This document shows, piece after piece, positions 46,695-55,648 of a stretch of DNA of 64,000 nt. The stretch is taken from contig NZ_CP059572.1 in the NCBI RefSeq assembly GCF_019175365.1, positions 8,308,001-8,372,000 on the forward strand, written 5' to 3'. The notes under the pieces were generated by a model. That model worked only from the letters and a program-made list of their open reading frames with translations. It searched no databases and was not told the DNA's origin. Source of the DNA: Actinomadura graeca. GTDB taxonomy: Bacteria > Actinomycetota > Actinomycetes > Streptosporangiales > Streptosporangiaceae. Both the position numbers and the translations under genes were made by a program. Each line of letters starts with the position of its first letter. Within the stretch, counting starts at the first letter, position 1.

Positions 46695-47685
46695 ATGTCG
46701 ACTGGATTCTCCCGTTCCGGACTGAGGCGCACTTATGTCGTTATCTTGGTCGCGGCTGCGGTGTTGGCGTTGGTGGCGGTCGTTGTCGCGAATTCCGTGG
46801 CGGTGGCTGCGGTGGTGGCGACCTTCGGGTTGCTCGCGGATCTGGCGTTGGCGCTGGTGGCCTTTGTCTCCGAGCGCGGTGAGCCGGAACGTGATCCGGA
46901 GGCACTGGCCGACAGCCTGGCAGGGGAGTTGCAGGGGCAGTTGCGGGAGGAGGCACAGAACCGGGGGCTGCTGGATCAGCGGGTGCTGCCGTTGACGTGG
47001 TCGCCGGATGATCCGGAGGCCGCGGAGGCGGATGGGTGGTCCGGGAGCACACGTCTGGGGGAACGCTTCGGGGAGGCGTGCCGCGATCTGGCCGAGGTGT
47101 ATGGCCCTGTGACCGGCGGGCAGCGGTTGGTGGTGCTCGGTTCTCCCGGGTCGGGAAAGTCAGTGGTTGCCCTGCTGCTGGCGCTGGGGTTGCTGGAGGA
47201 CCGGCCGCCGGGCGGGAGGGTACCGGTCAGGCTGCCGGCGGCGTTATGGGAGCCGGCGAGGGAGCCGGTCAAGCCGCTGGACACATGGATCATCAAGTAC
47301 ATGGCGGCCACGTTCTTCTTCGGTAACGAGCACACCCCCCGGCAGCTGATGAACCATGGCCTGATCTTGCCGATCCTGGACGGCCTGGACGAGATCCCCG
47401 AGACCTCCCGCCGCCACGCGGTCGACTGCATCAACGATGCGATCGGTACCGACCGGCCCGTCGCGGTCACCTGCCGGGCGGTCGAATACGCCGAGGTGAT
47501 CAGAAACGGTGCCGACCATCTGCAGGAGGCGCGCAGGGTGAAGATAGACCCGCTCGCGGCCGAAGAGACGATCGCCTTCCTGGCGCAGGCCGCGTGGCCG
47601 GACCAGATGGACTGGGAACGGTCTACAAGCATCTGCGCGCCGAGCGGGACGGGAGTCTTGCGACCTGTCAACGGCCACTTGTTTG
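46695..47685 (+). pseudogene. Membrane-anchored NACHT ATPase, cut by ISL3
   Basis: ATG 46695. Two N-terminal TM helices (TYVVILVAAAVLALVAVVVA; VATFGLLADLALALVAFV) precede WSPDDPEAAEADGWSGSTRL and the NACHT domain. Walker A is LVVLGSPGSGKSVVALLLAL (residues about 147-160), and GLILPILDGLDEIPETS is the Walker B/acidic sensor. PVAVTCRAVEYAEVI follows. After FLAQAAWPDQMDWE the ORF runs into the ISL3 end at 47686. The C-terminal repeats are not found after the element, so the rest of the gene was deleted. Confidence 0.8.
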
Positions 47686-49396
47686 GGTTCTGATCCACTT
47701 GGTGTGAACCGGTCACGTAGCGTCGGTTGAGCCGGAAGGATCTTGGCGCGTGTGACTATGCGGCGCTATCTCCCTTGTCCGGTCACCGTGGATCTGTGGC
47801 CGTCGAGCAGGTCACGGCGGACGAGTCGGCCGTGACGATCTCCGCCCAGACGACGACGTCGGAGGCCAGGTGCCCGACCTGCGGGTCGGTGTCGCGGTAC
47901 CGGCATGGCCGGTATCGCCGCAGGCTCGACGACGTGACGGTGGGTGGTCGGCGGACGGTGATCGACCTGGCGGTGCAGCGCTTCCGCTGCGCGGCGGACG
48001 GGTGCCCGCGGCGCACGTTCACCGAGCAGATCGAGGGGCTGACCGAGCGGTTCGCCCGCCGGACCCCGCGGCTGCGGCGCGTCTTCGAACGATTCATGCA
48101 AGTGCTGGCCGGGCGCCCGGCCGCTCGACTCACCCAGTATCTGGCGATCCCGGTCAGCCAGAACACGCTGCTGCGGCTGCTGCGCCGCCGGCCCGAGCGA
48201 CCACGGGCGGCCGCGCCGCGCGTGCTGGGCGTGGACGACTTCGCCACCCGCAAAGGCCACGTCTACGCCACGATCCTGCTGGACATGCAGACCGGCGAAC
48301 GGGTGGAGGTGCTGCCCGATCGGACCGCCGCCACGTTGGCCGGCTGGCTGCGTGAGCATCCCGGGGCGGAGATCGTGTGCCGCGATCGGGGCGGGGCCTA
48401 TGCCGAGGCCGTGCGGGCCGCCGCCCCGGACGCGGTGCAGGTGGCGGACCGTTTCCATGTCTGGAGGAACCTGTGCGAGGCGGTGCACAAGTGCGTGGCG
48501 CACCACCGCGCCTGTCTCGCCGAGCCGACCGGCGACAAGTCGTCGGAGCAGGTGGCGCCAGCCTCACCGCACACCGGCTCCCCGGCCGTTCCGGCCGAGT
48601 GGGAAGGCGTGCGGGTGTCTCAGCGGCGCGAGCGGCACGCGGCGGTGCACGAACTGCGGGCCAAGGGCATCGGGATCTCTGCGATCGCCGACGCGCTCGG
48701 CCTGGACCGCAAGACCGTGCGCCGCTACGCGCACGCCGCCACTCCCGAGGACGTGACGCCCGCCCCGGCTGGCCGGCGCGGAACGCGCGTCGCCCCGTTC
48801 CTGCCCTACCTGCATGAACGCTGGAACCAGGGATGCACCGACGCCGCCCGGTTGTGCGCCGAGATCGCTGAACGCGGCTACACCGGCAGCCAGCGCACCG
48901 TCCGCCGGCATCTCCAGGCCGTGCGCGCCAGCGGAAAGCCCGCTCCGGAAGTCGCGAAGCAGCTCAGCGTCCGCCGCGCCACCCACCTGATCACCAGCCA
49001 CCCCGACCACCTGGACGACAACGCCACACTCCGGCTCAAGCAGCTGCTGGCCCGCTGCCCCGAACTCGACGCCGTCGCCGCCTGCGTGGAGTCTTTCGCC
49101 ACGATGATGGCCGACCTGGACGGACGCCGCTTACCCCACTGGCTCCAACAGGCCGAAGCCACCGGCTTCCCGCCCCTGAAAAGCCTAGTCAACGGAATCC
49201 GCCAGGACCTCGACGCAGTGACCGCAGGCCTGAGCACCCACTGGAACTCCGGCCGCGTCGAAGGCAACGTCAACCGGATCAAACGAATCAAACGAGACGG
49301 CTACGGCCGCGCGCTCTTCGACCTTCTCCGCCTCCAAATCCTCCACGCCGACTGAACACTCAACGTGCACCCCACCACACCAAGTGGATCAGAACC
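47686..49396 (+). mobile_element. Complete ISL3-family element
   Basis: 1711 bp with perfect 21-bp terminal inverted repeats (GGTTCTGATCCACTTGGTGT plus G at 47686-47706, complement at 49376-49396). Flanking 8-mers CTTGTTTG and GCTTCTCA do not match. With the missing NACHT tail, this points to a deletion after insertion. Confidence 0.9.
47727..49355 (+). CDS. ISL3-family transposase, intact
   Basis: 542 residues from a TTG start. N-terminal zinc motif CPTCGSVSRYRHGRYRRRL with FRCAADGCPRRTFTEQ. The DDE core: VLGVDDFATRKGHVYATILL, EIVCRDRGGAYAEAVR, DRFHVWRNLCEAVHKCVAHH. A central HTH insert (ISAIADALGLDRKTVRRYAH) and the final Glu in HWNSGRVEGNVNRIKRIKRD complete it. It catalyses cut-and-paste of the surrounding element. 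Confidence 0.9.
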   Translation: MSRKDLGACDYAALSPLSGHRGSVAVEQVTADESAVTISAQTTTSEARCPTCGSVSRYRHGRYRRRLDDVTVGGRRTVIDLAVQRFRCAADGCPRRTFTEQIEGLTERFARRTPRLRRVFERFMQVLAGRPAARLTQYLAIPVSQNTLLRLLRRRPERPRAAAPRVLGVDDFATRKGHVYATILLDMQTGERVEVLPDRTAATLAGWLREHPGAEIVCRDRGGAYAEAVRAAAPDAVQVADRFHVWRNLCEAVHKCVAHHRACLAEPTGDKSSEQVAPASPHTGSPAVPAEWEGVRVSQRRERHAAVHELRAKGIGISAIADALGLDRKTVRRYAHAATPEDVTPAPAGRRGTRVAPFLPYLHERWNQGCTDAARLCAEIAERGYTGSQRTVRRHLQAVRASGKPAPEVAKQLSVRRATHLITSHPDHLDDNATLRLKQLLARCPELDAVAACVESFATMMADLDGRRLPHWLQQAEATGFPPLKSLVNGIRQDLDAVTAGLSTHWNSGRVEGNVNRIKRIKRDGYGRALFDLLRLQILHAD

Positions 49397-49639
49397 GCTT
49401 CTCATGGCCGCCGTCAGGCGATGAAGGTGTCCGCCTCAACACCCTGCGGAACGGATCAACCGGCGTTCGCAGGAGGGGCGATCTGCGGTTGTCCCCTGCC
49501 TTCTGGTGCTCAGGTGGCGCGGTGCCGCAGGTTTGCCCGGGACGTCCTCGAACGCAACTTCCGACCGATATGGCGCGAGCCGCGTCGACCGCCACAGCAT
49601 CCGGCGTCTCCACCTTCCCGGCCATACCGTCGGCGCTGG

Positions 49640-50080
49640 GCTGTCCTCCTCCGATCAGGTCGGCTGCCTCGGCTCCCGGCCAGCGCACCTGTAAGAGGTC
49701 GGCGCCGTCCAGGCGCACTCTGGGCAGGGTCGCGCCGGTCAGGTCCGCGCGGTTCAAGCCGGTATCGCTCAGATCGTGCCGTTCAGGTCGGCCTCCAGCA
49801 GATCCGCGCCCGGCAGGCTCGCACCGGCCAGCCTGTGCCGGTCAGCGCCGCCGCGGATCAAACTCGCGCGCCGTCCAGCCGCGTCCTGTTGAGGAGCGCG
49901 TTGCTCAGGTCGGCGCCGTTAGGGGGCACGCCGGTCAGGGCCGCCTCGGCCGGGTCCGCGCCAGTCACGCCCGCGCCGAGCAGTTTGGCGCAGGGGGCGA
50001 TGCCGCCCCGGCGGATGCCGGGGGCGATTCTCTCCCACCGCCCGCCCCCCGCCGTTCCGCCAACGCCTGCTGCTGGTTTC
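49640..50080 (-). pseudogene. Decayed pentapeptide-repeat gene
   Basis: The minus strand shows, in three frames, RIAPGIRRGGIAPCAKLLGA through PPNGADLSNALLNRTRLDGA, then LAGASLPGADLLEADLNGTI, then LNRADLTGATLPRVRLDGAD with LLQVRWPGAEAADL. The order matches the pentapeptide gene at 36 kb, including IAPGI(T)R at the start and the RWxGAEA tail. At least two frameshifts and a stop separate the pieces. Confidence 0.65.
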
Positions 50081-50199
50081 GGCCGTAGAGCCGCGCCCTG
50101 CCCGTGCACACGGTGCGAAGAATGCAGAGAAGAGGGCCCTCATCACTGCGGTGATGATTCCGATGCTGCTGCCGAGGCCTTCTATGCCGCCGGCCGAGG

Positions 50200-50356
50200 T
50201 CGCTGGGAACGCCGCCGTGGCCAGCAGAACCCCCAGGTGGGTAACCGCGGCGGCAACGTGGGTGTCTTTATGGGTATCGAACCCGAGCACAATCTCTGGA
50301 CCGATGGTAGGCGTCTCGGTCTGCGCGGTCGCAGTCGGCTGCTGGATGCTGGGCAC
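50200..50356 (-). pseudogene. IS110-family transposase N-terminal scrap
   Basis: Minus strand: IVLGFDTHKDTHVAAAVTHL then GVLLATAAFPATSAGGIEGL. This is the start of IS110-type DEDD transposases (first catalytic Asp in GFDTHKDTH). About 50 residues remain before unrelated sequence. Confidence 0.7.
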
Positions 50357-50559
50357 GGAGATGTGAGTTCCTCGACGACGTCGAGGGGGCAGTTGGCAGT
50401 CGCCGGGCCAGCGAGGAGGTCAGGACTGTGACGACGTCCCAAACGGGCAAGCCCCTATCGGGACACCCCTCACCCAGCCCAGCGCCAGCAAGGGCCGTCC
50501 CGACCGAGGCCGACAGATCTGCACACAGGCATCGAAAGCCGATCGTTGTGCGGGTCAGA

Positions 50560-51077
50560 CCATCGGGCGGGACAGCACTAGATCATCCTCACGGTCGTTG
50601 TGGTTGCCCGGCACCGGACGCCCCACCGCGACCACCAAGCGGGTGTCGGCATCGATGACGACCTGCATGTTCACCGAGTACTGGTGGTTCTTGGACCGTG
50701 AGGTGATCGTCCGGTCATGGACGGGCACCATTGTGCCGTCCGCGATCGGCACCGTGCCGGGGCCGTGCCGGCGGGCGGCGGGGGCCGGCGCGAGCAGCGG
50801 CGCCAGGTGGTCGACGACCCGGTGCGCGGCCGACTTCGACGGACTGCAATGCGACCAGCCGCAGTGTCAGGCTGGTGCGGTAGTACACCGCGATCAGCAG
50901 CACCCGGTCGGCCAGCGGCAGGCTCCACCGTCGGCCGGTGCCGGTCTGCTCACCGCCGCGACCTGCAACGATCCGCACGAGCCTGCGGAACTGCCGCACC
51001 GGCAGGCCGGTGAACACCGGCACCCGCTCGTCCCGATCCGCACTGATCACCCGCTCCATGGCAAGATCAACGACCAA
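50560..51077 (-). pseudogene. IS5-superfamily transposase, frameshifted
   Basis: Minus strand: VFTGLPVRQFRRLVRIVAGR, RRWSLPLADRVLLIAVYYRT, SLTLRLVALQ, then in another frame VPIADGTMVPVHDRTITSRS KNHQYSVNMQVVIDADTRLV and VGRPVPGNHND. This is a DDE_4-type core missing its C-terminal third. A frameshift lies near 50830-50860. Confidence 0.65.
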
Positions 51078-51103
51078 GATCGTCCACCGTTACGGGACAG
51101 CCT

Positions 51104-51565
51104 TCAGGTTGAGTCTCCGGTATTGCTGTCCTCTATTCCCTTGACATGCCCTTTGCCGAGAAATGTTAGGGCCGCGGGTCGGAGCCCCAGGAAGAGCGCC
51201 ACCGTTGTTCCTCCGCCGATCGCATAGACCATCACCCCTTGGGATGCGTCCGCCCTGATAAATTTCTGCGCGGCGTAAGCTGTAATGATTAACGAGCAAA
51301 AGGCAAAGATGATGCGGACCGTTTGTGCCCCGTGGGCGAACCAAGACACTCGGCGCATATGCTGAGACGCTGCGCGCTCTTGGGTCATACGATGCCTCTC
51401 AGCCTGAACCTCAATGTAACGCCGATGTTTGCCCTCTTTCAGAGCTTCTGCCCAGATCTCTTCAAAGGTGCCGGGGCGAATCTTCTCCCACGCTTGGGCT
51501 TGCTTGGCGGGGGGCAACTTTCGCCACTCCGCATAGCGGGGGTCGGGGGACAGCCCATCAGTCAT
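51104..51565 (-). CDS. Two-TM membrane protein, second gene of a pair
   Basis: 153 residues from ATG 51565, which overlaps the upstream gene's end by 8 bp. The N-terminal 75 residues are helical and charged (WRKLPPAKQAQAWEKIRPGT, RRYIEVQAERHRMTQERAAS). Two TM helices follow (VRIIFAFCSLIITAYAAQKF; GVMVYAIGGGTTVALFLGLR). Base composition is lower in GC than in its neighbours. A soluble partner plus 2TM protein is a common arrangement in bacterial membrane-effector systems. The family is unassigned. Confidence 0.65.
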   Translation of the reverse strand: MTDGLSPDPRYAEWRKLPPAKQAQAWEKIRPGTFEEIWAEALKEGKHRRYIEVQAERHRMTQERAASQHMRRVSWFAHGAQTVRIIFAFCSLIITAYAAQKFIRADASQGVMVYAIGGGTTVALFLGLRPAALTFLGKGHVKGIEDSNTGDST

Positions 51566-51890
51566 CCGGACTCCAGCCCGGTGGTGGGCCCAACCTGTTG
51601 TAGATTTCGTGAAGTCGATCATTAACAGCTTTGAGGGAATCTATATGCCGAAAGTCATCCTCAGGCGGTCCCCAAGTAAATAGCTCTTCGTATCCTGCAT
51701 CTAAATCTCGTAAACCAAATATACCCACGGCTCGAAGCTCATCAGTGGGTGGCAGTAAAGATCTGTCCAGTTCTTCGAGTCTAAGCTCATACTGGTTAAT
51801 CAAACCGAGGATTCTCTGAAAATAGAAATCAGATTCTTCGCGGGATGTCGCATCCTCGTCGGGTTCGTCATCGTCTGGAGGGCTGGTCAT
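51558..51890 (-). CDS. Small acidic protein, first gene of a pair
   Basis: 110 residues from ATG 51890. Acidic N-terminus (DDDEPDEDATSREE), then ESDFYFQRILGLINQYELRL and DDFRHIDSLKAVNDRLHEIY, both helical. No known domain. It overlaps the 2TM gene and shares its lower GC, so the two probably arrived together. A conserved upstream element lies at 52093-52128. Confidence 0.6.
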   Translation of the reverse strand: MTSPPDDDEPDEDATSREESDFYFQRILGLINQYELRLEELDRSLLPPTDELRAVGIFGLRDLDAGYEELFTWGPPEDDFRHIDSLKAVNDRLHEIYNRLGPPPGWSPDD

Positions 51891-52092
51891 GCATCCGAAG
51901 GTAGGGCATGCGGCCCAGGCACGGAATATCTTGGCATCATCGGGCCAAACGATCAAATGATGATCAAAACCTCGTCTCGCTTCCCAGGCCTGTGGCTGCC
52001 GAAGGGGGTGTGGGCCACTCAAAGAGCCGATCAGGCGCCCCCATCCATGTGGAGGCGGCGCCTGTTCGACGGTTTGCCCGGTTTCAGGACAC

Positions 52093-52128
52093 TGCTGCAT
52101 TTACCGTGACCCGGGATATGAGCAGTGC
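52093..52128 (-). promoter_or_regulatory. Conserved upstream element, copy 2
   Basis: The reverse complement GCACTGCTCATATCCCGGGT then CACGGTAAATGCAGCA matches 22967-23004. It points towards the 51.9-kb operon, and the IS982 end begins 5 bp away. Confidence 0.45.
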
Positions 52129-52132
52129 ACCG

Positions 52133-53138
52133 CCCTAGATCGTTGATGGGGGTTTTCTGGGGCGGGTGCGGACGTGGTGAAGGGCGCCCATGATCAGTGT
52201 GTGAAGACAAACCTGGACGCCCTTCTGATCGCACTCTATGTCCACCTGGACGACCATGTCCTGCCGTCGGTGGTCCGGCCTGGCAGGCGCGGCCCTTCGC
52301 GGGTCCTCAACGATGCCGAGCTGACCTGTGTGGCCGTCGCGCAAGTCCTGCTCGGCTGCGATTCCGAGCGGCGGTGGCTGCGAGGCGCCCCGGCCAGGAT
52401 CGGGCACCTGTTCCCGCGGCTGCCCGGCCAGTCTCAGTACAACCGGCATCTGCGCGATGCCGCCCCCGCCCTGTTCGCCGCCGCGATGTGGCTGGTGCGG
52501 CAGATTCCGTCCTGGCACGACCGGCTGCGGCTGATGGACGGCACCCCGGTGCGCTGCGGTGCCTCACGCACCACCGTGGACCGCTCGGCCCTGGGCGAGA
52601 TCGCCGGGTACGGGATGGACAGATCGCACCACGCCTTCTACTGGGGCGCCAAGCTGATGCTGATCACCACCGCCGAGGGCGCGGTCTGCGCCTTCAGCCT
52701 GGCCCACCCCAAAGAGCTGGACGAGCGCAAGCAGGCGGTGCACCTGCTGCACGTCCGGCAGGCCGCGCCGGGACCGTGCCCGATCGTGTGCGACAAGGGA
52801 TTCGCCGGCGCCGGGGTGGAAAAGGCCGCCGCCGATCTGGGCCACATCCTGATCCGCCCGGTCCGCGACGACGAGCCCGAGCCCGCCGTGACGGTGTTCC
52901 CGGGCTGGCTGCGCCAGCGCATCGAGGCAGTGATCTGGACGCTGAAGAACCAGCTCGGGCTGGAACGCCACGCCGCACGCACCACCAAAGGGCTGTGGAC
53001 ACGCCTGTGCCAGCGCATCTGCGCACTCAACGCCGCAATCTGGCACAACTGGCTGATCAACGCAAAGGTCATACGGTCACTGACCGCCTACGACCACTAA
53101 CCAGACCACTCACAACAACCCCCATCAACGATCTAGGG
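52133..53138 (+). mobile_element. Complete IS982-family element
   Basis: 1006 bp with perfect 22-bp terminal inverted repeats (CCCTAGATCGTTGATGGGGG plus TT at 52133-52154, complement at 53117-53138). Size and single ORF are typical of IS982. Confidence 0.9.
52201..53100 (+). CDS. IS982-family transposase
   Basis: 299 residues from GTG 52201. N-terminal YVHLDDHVLPSV, then LTCVAVAQVLLGCDSERRWL. The DDE domain has RLMDGTPVRCGASRTTVDRS, YWGAKLMLITTAEGAVCAFS, PCPIVCDKGFAGAGVEKAAA and a C-terminal RQRIEAVIWTLKNQLGLERH with the catalytic Glu. The gene looks intact. Confidence 0.9.
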   Translation: MKTNLDALLIALYVHLDDHVLPSVVRPGRRGPSRVLNDAELTCVAVAQVLLGCDSERRWLRGAPARIGHLFPRLPGQSQYNRHLRDAAPALFAAAMWLVRQIPSWHDRLRLMDGTPVRCGASRTTVDRSALGEIAGYGMDRSHHAFYWGAKLMLITTAEGAVCAFSLAHPKELDERKQAVHLLHVRQAAPGPCPIVCDKGFAGAGVEKAAADLGHILIRPVRDDEPEPAVTVFPGWLRQRIEAVIWTLKNQLGLERHAARTTKGLWTRLCQRICALNAAIWHNWLINAKVIRSLTAYDH

Positions 53139-53175
53139 CCTGTTTTGCGGATCTGGATCTTTGGGTTGTGGCTTG

Positions 53176-53610
53176 ATGGTGGCCATGGTGCGGCGACATG
53201 AGCTGACCGATGCGGCCTGGGCGCGGATCGAGCCGTTGCTGCCGGTCGCTTCGGGGCCTGGTGGGCGGTGGCGTGACCACCGGCAGGTGATCAACGGGAT
53301 CTTGTGGAAGGTCCGGACCGGTGCGGACTGGCGGGACGTGCCCGAGCGCTATGGGCCGTGGCAGACGCTCTACCAGCGGTTCCGCCGCTGGAGCGCGGGC
53401 GGGACCTGGGAGCGGCTGCTGGCGCACGTCCAGGTCCACGACGATGCGATCGGAACCGTGGACTGGTCGGCGGTGTGCGTGGACTCCACCATCGTGCGCG
53501 CCCGCCAGCACGCCGCCGGCGCCCGCAAAAAGGGGAACGGCCGGGGACGAACCCGGCATCACCGGCAGGCGGGCAGGCACAGGCCGCTACAGCGGCGTCA
53601 CCTCACCTGA
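53176..53610 (+). pseudogene. IS5-family transposase N-terminal half
   Basis: MVAMVRRHELTDAAWARIEP then GGRWRDHRQVINGILWKVRT, GADWRDVPERYGPWQTLYQR and CVDSTIVRARQHAAGARKKG. This is the first-ORF half of an IS5/IS427-type transposase. Sequence after KKG is scrambled and the second half is missing. Confidence 0.75.
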
Positions 53611-53687
53611 AGCAAGATCGCTGACTGACCCGCATCGACAGACGTAAAGGAGTTGTCGTGTGAGCGAGGCGGCTTGCAGGATGGGGT

Positions 53688-54191
53688 GTGCAGATCAGAC
53701 GGGCCGGGCCGGACGATGTTGTGGTGACCGGCGAGATCTATGTTCGGGCCTGGCAAAGAGCTTTCGTGGACATCCTCCCTCAGAGCCACCTCGACTCCAT
53801 GGACGTCGGCGCGGAGGCCTCGGCTTGGGAGCCGCTGCTTCGGCCCTCGCGATGGCCCGCGGCCGGGGCGCTGCTGGCCGAGGACGATCATGCCGCGGTG
53901 GCCTTCGCGGTGTTCAGCGCCGCCGACATCCCGGGTAGCGCGGAGCTGGCGACTCTCTATGCACTGCCCGAGGTGTGGGGGGCAGGGGTCGGACGGCGGC
54001 TCCTGGCTGCCACGACCCAAGCCATGCGGCGGGCCGACTACCGGAACGCGAGCTTGTGGGTGTTGGCGGCCAACAGGCGGGCCAGGCGCTTCTATGAGGC
54101 TGCAGGCTGGCACTGGGACGGCACCGTCGTTGATGATCCGTCCGCCGGGCTCGCCCTGCCCAAGCTCCGCTACCGCTGTTCACTGTCCTGA
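53688..54191 (+). CDS. GNAT-family N-acetyltransferase
   Basis: 167 residues from GTG 53688 (GGATGGGG upstream). It has the GNAT order: MQIRRAGPDDVVVTGEIYVR at the N-terminus, AVAFAVFSAADIPGSAELAT LYALPEVWGAGVGRRLLAAT (motif A, acetyl-CoA pyrophosphate loop) and SLWVLAANRRARRFYEAAGW (motif B). The substrate is unknown. A CGTATTCG dispersed element begins right after its stop. Confidence 0.85.
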   Translation: MQIRRAGPDDVVVTGEIYVRAWQRAFVDILPQSHLDSMDVGAEASAWEPLLRPSRWPAAGALLAEDDHAAVAFAVFSAADIPGSAELATLYALPEVWGAGVGRRLLAATTQAMRRADYRNASLWVLAANRRARRFYEAAGWHWDGTVVDDPSAGLALPKLRYRCSLS

Positions 54192-54197
54192 GCACGC

Positions 54198-54239
54198 GCG
54201 GGGACCGGTGCCCTGCCGTATCGACTGTGTCGTATTCGG
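54198..54239 (+). repeat. CGTATTCG dispersed element, copy b
   Basis: GGGACCGGTGCCCTGCCGTA then TCGACTGTGTCGTATTCGGG. It lies between the GNAT stop and the end of the minus-strand TM gene at 54246, about 7 bp beyond that gene's stop. Confidence 0.75.
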
Positions 54240-54245
54240 GCAGTG

Positions 54246-54698
54246 TCAGCAGCCCTGGAGCTCAACTCGGACGACGGCTTGAAGCTGAATAGTGATCTCC
54301 GCAACCTCGCCGTCGTTCTGACCGCGGTGAGCGCCAAGCCAGGCGTCTGCACCAGCGAGCACGCGTTCGCTTCCGAACGCCCGGACAGCGATAAGTTCGT
54401 CCAACTCCATCTCGATGCGCTTGGTTCGGGGCCTCTGCTGATCGAACTGCTGGAGCTTGTCGTGTGCTCCCTTCGCCTCGTAGTCGGCCCGGCGCCCCAG
54501 CAGGTCAATGCAGCGGAGAGCGGCCAGGTAGGCATCCCGCCACTCCCGAAACAGGCGTGCTTGCTGCTCGGCTGCACGGTTCTGCTCAACCATGTGCTCG
54601 GCATGGCGGCGGCTCTGGGCACCAGCCAGCCAGGTGAAAACGACACCGAGACCACCTGAAGCCGAAGTGGCGACAGGCGCGACCCATTCCCAAGCCAT
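54246..54698 (-). CDS. Small single-TM protein in a repeat-bounded unit
   Basis: 150 residues from ATG 54698 (GTG54746 is possible). A TM helix at residues about 4-26 (EWVAPVATSASGGLGVVFTW L) is followed by a cytosolic helical/coiled part (RRHAEHMVEQNRAAEQQARL, REWRDAYLAALRCIDLL, ELDELIAVRAFGS). It is bounded by dispersed elements at 54.2 and 54.77 kb. The gene at 62886 has the same design and the same boundary elements. Confidence 0.65.
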   Translation of the reverse strand: MAWEWVAPVATSASGGLGVVFTWLAGAQSRRHAEHMVEQNRAAEQQARLFREWRDAYLAALRCIDLLGRRADYEAKGAHDKLQQFDQQRPRTKRIEMELDELIAVRAFGSERVLAGADAWLGAHRGQNDGEVAEITIQLQAVVRVELQGC

Positions 54699-54767
54699 GT
54701 ATCGATGTTCACCCACCTCGGTGCTCCAAAGCATCGTGCCGACCACGACCGCAACTGGCCCGACGGC

Positions 54768-54796
54768 TACACAGACCGGTGCCCTGTCGTATTCGG
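54768..54796 (+). repeat. CGTATTCG dispersed element, copy c
   Basis: ACACAGACCGGTGCCCTGTC then GTATTCGGG. Single box version. It lies upstream of the minus-strand TM gene and after the end of the gene at 54814. Confidence 0.7.
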
Positions 54797-54813
54797 GTGA
54801 GCTCTGGGGGGTT

Positions 54814-55197
54814 TCATGGCTTGGGGCAGTTGCAAGAGAGCGAGCTTTCGACGACCAGCGATCCGTAGGCGACCCATCCAGGCAGGCTGTTGGCCAGGGG
54901 ACCTGCGGCTAACCGGACCGTGCTGAGCCTGAATGAACAGTACAGATGCGGGCGATCATGTGATGCATGGCTGGACATGTAGTCAGACTTGGATTGTTCG
55001 TCGGCGTACTTAGCTGCGGATTGCTCTGCTTTGGCATTCAGGTCGTTAAGGGCTGCTTCCGCGGTAATTCCTTCGCCGAGGAGTAGGTCGTAAGGCTGGG
55101 CTTGGGTGGAGTGGGACATCAGCTGTAGCAGCGGACTATCGAAGGTTGTGCTGGTCAGGTGCGGCCTCACGCGGTAGGGGATTCCGGAGGTTGTCAT
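54814..55197 (-). CDS. Uncharacterised soluble protein following a recombinase C-terminus
   Basis: 127 residues. ATG 55197 has AGGAAGG 8 bp upstream. It has a helical middle (AEAALNDLNAKAEQSAAKYA DEQSKSDY) and a Ser/Leu-rich end. Not recognised. Its start lies within the end of the tyrosine recombinase remnant, so it is probably translated by coupling, as is the gene at 62886. Confidence 0.55.
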   Translation of the reverse strand: MTTSGIPYRVRPHLTSTTFDSPLLQLMSHSTQAQPYDLLLGEGITAEAALNDLNAKAEQSAAKYADEQSKSDYMSSHASHDRPHLYCSFRLSTVRLAAGPLANSLPGWVAYGSLVVESSLSCNCPKP

Positions 55198-55648
55198 GGG
55201 TGCGCCTTCCTGATCGGGGGTAGCGGTTCCAGGTTCCGCCGGCGGCGGTGCGGTGCTTGGTGGCGGTGTTGTGGTGGTAGCCGAGTGCTTGGGCGACGAC
55301 GGGCGCGGGAGCTTGGAGGACGAACTGGCGGAAGGCGGCGGTGCGGGTCTGGGCGACCGGTAGTCCGAGTGCGCGTAGCTGCTGCAGGAAGGCGCCCGCG
55401 GAGAGCGGTTGTCCGGCGCGGCCGCCGGGGAACAGCCAGTCGCTGTCGGGGTTGGTGGCGGTGTTCATGTTGGCGCGGTTGGCGGCGAGCGTGGTGAGCA
55501 TCGTGGCGAATGGTTCGGGCACCGGGGTGGGCGGATCGCCCAGGCGAAGCGATACCCGTCCATGGTGTTCGGAGACGTCTGCGATGGTCAGCCGGGTGAG
55601 TCGGCTGACCGGTTGGGCGTAGGGCAGCACCAGGCGCGTACCGTTCAA
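55136..55648 (-). pseudogene. Tyrosine recombinase-like C-terminal fragment
   Basis: Minus strand: NGTRLVLPYAQPVSRLTRLT, IADVSEHHGRVSLRLGDPPT PVPEPFA, DSDWLFPGGRAGQPLSAGAF, then RQFVLQAPAPVVAQALGYHH NTATKHRTAAGGTWNRYP. The layout matches the tail of an actinobacterial integrase/recombinase group in which an HTH-like AQALGYHxNTxxKH end replaces the usual catalytic Tyr region. The N-terminal half is missing; upstream sequence is a pentapeptide gene. A second copy of the tail lies at 62755. Confidence 0.65.
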
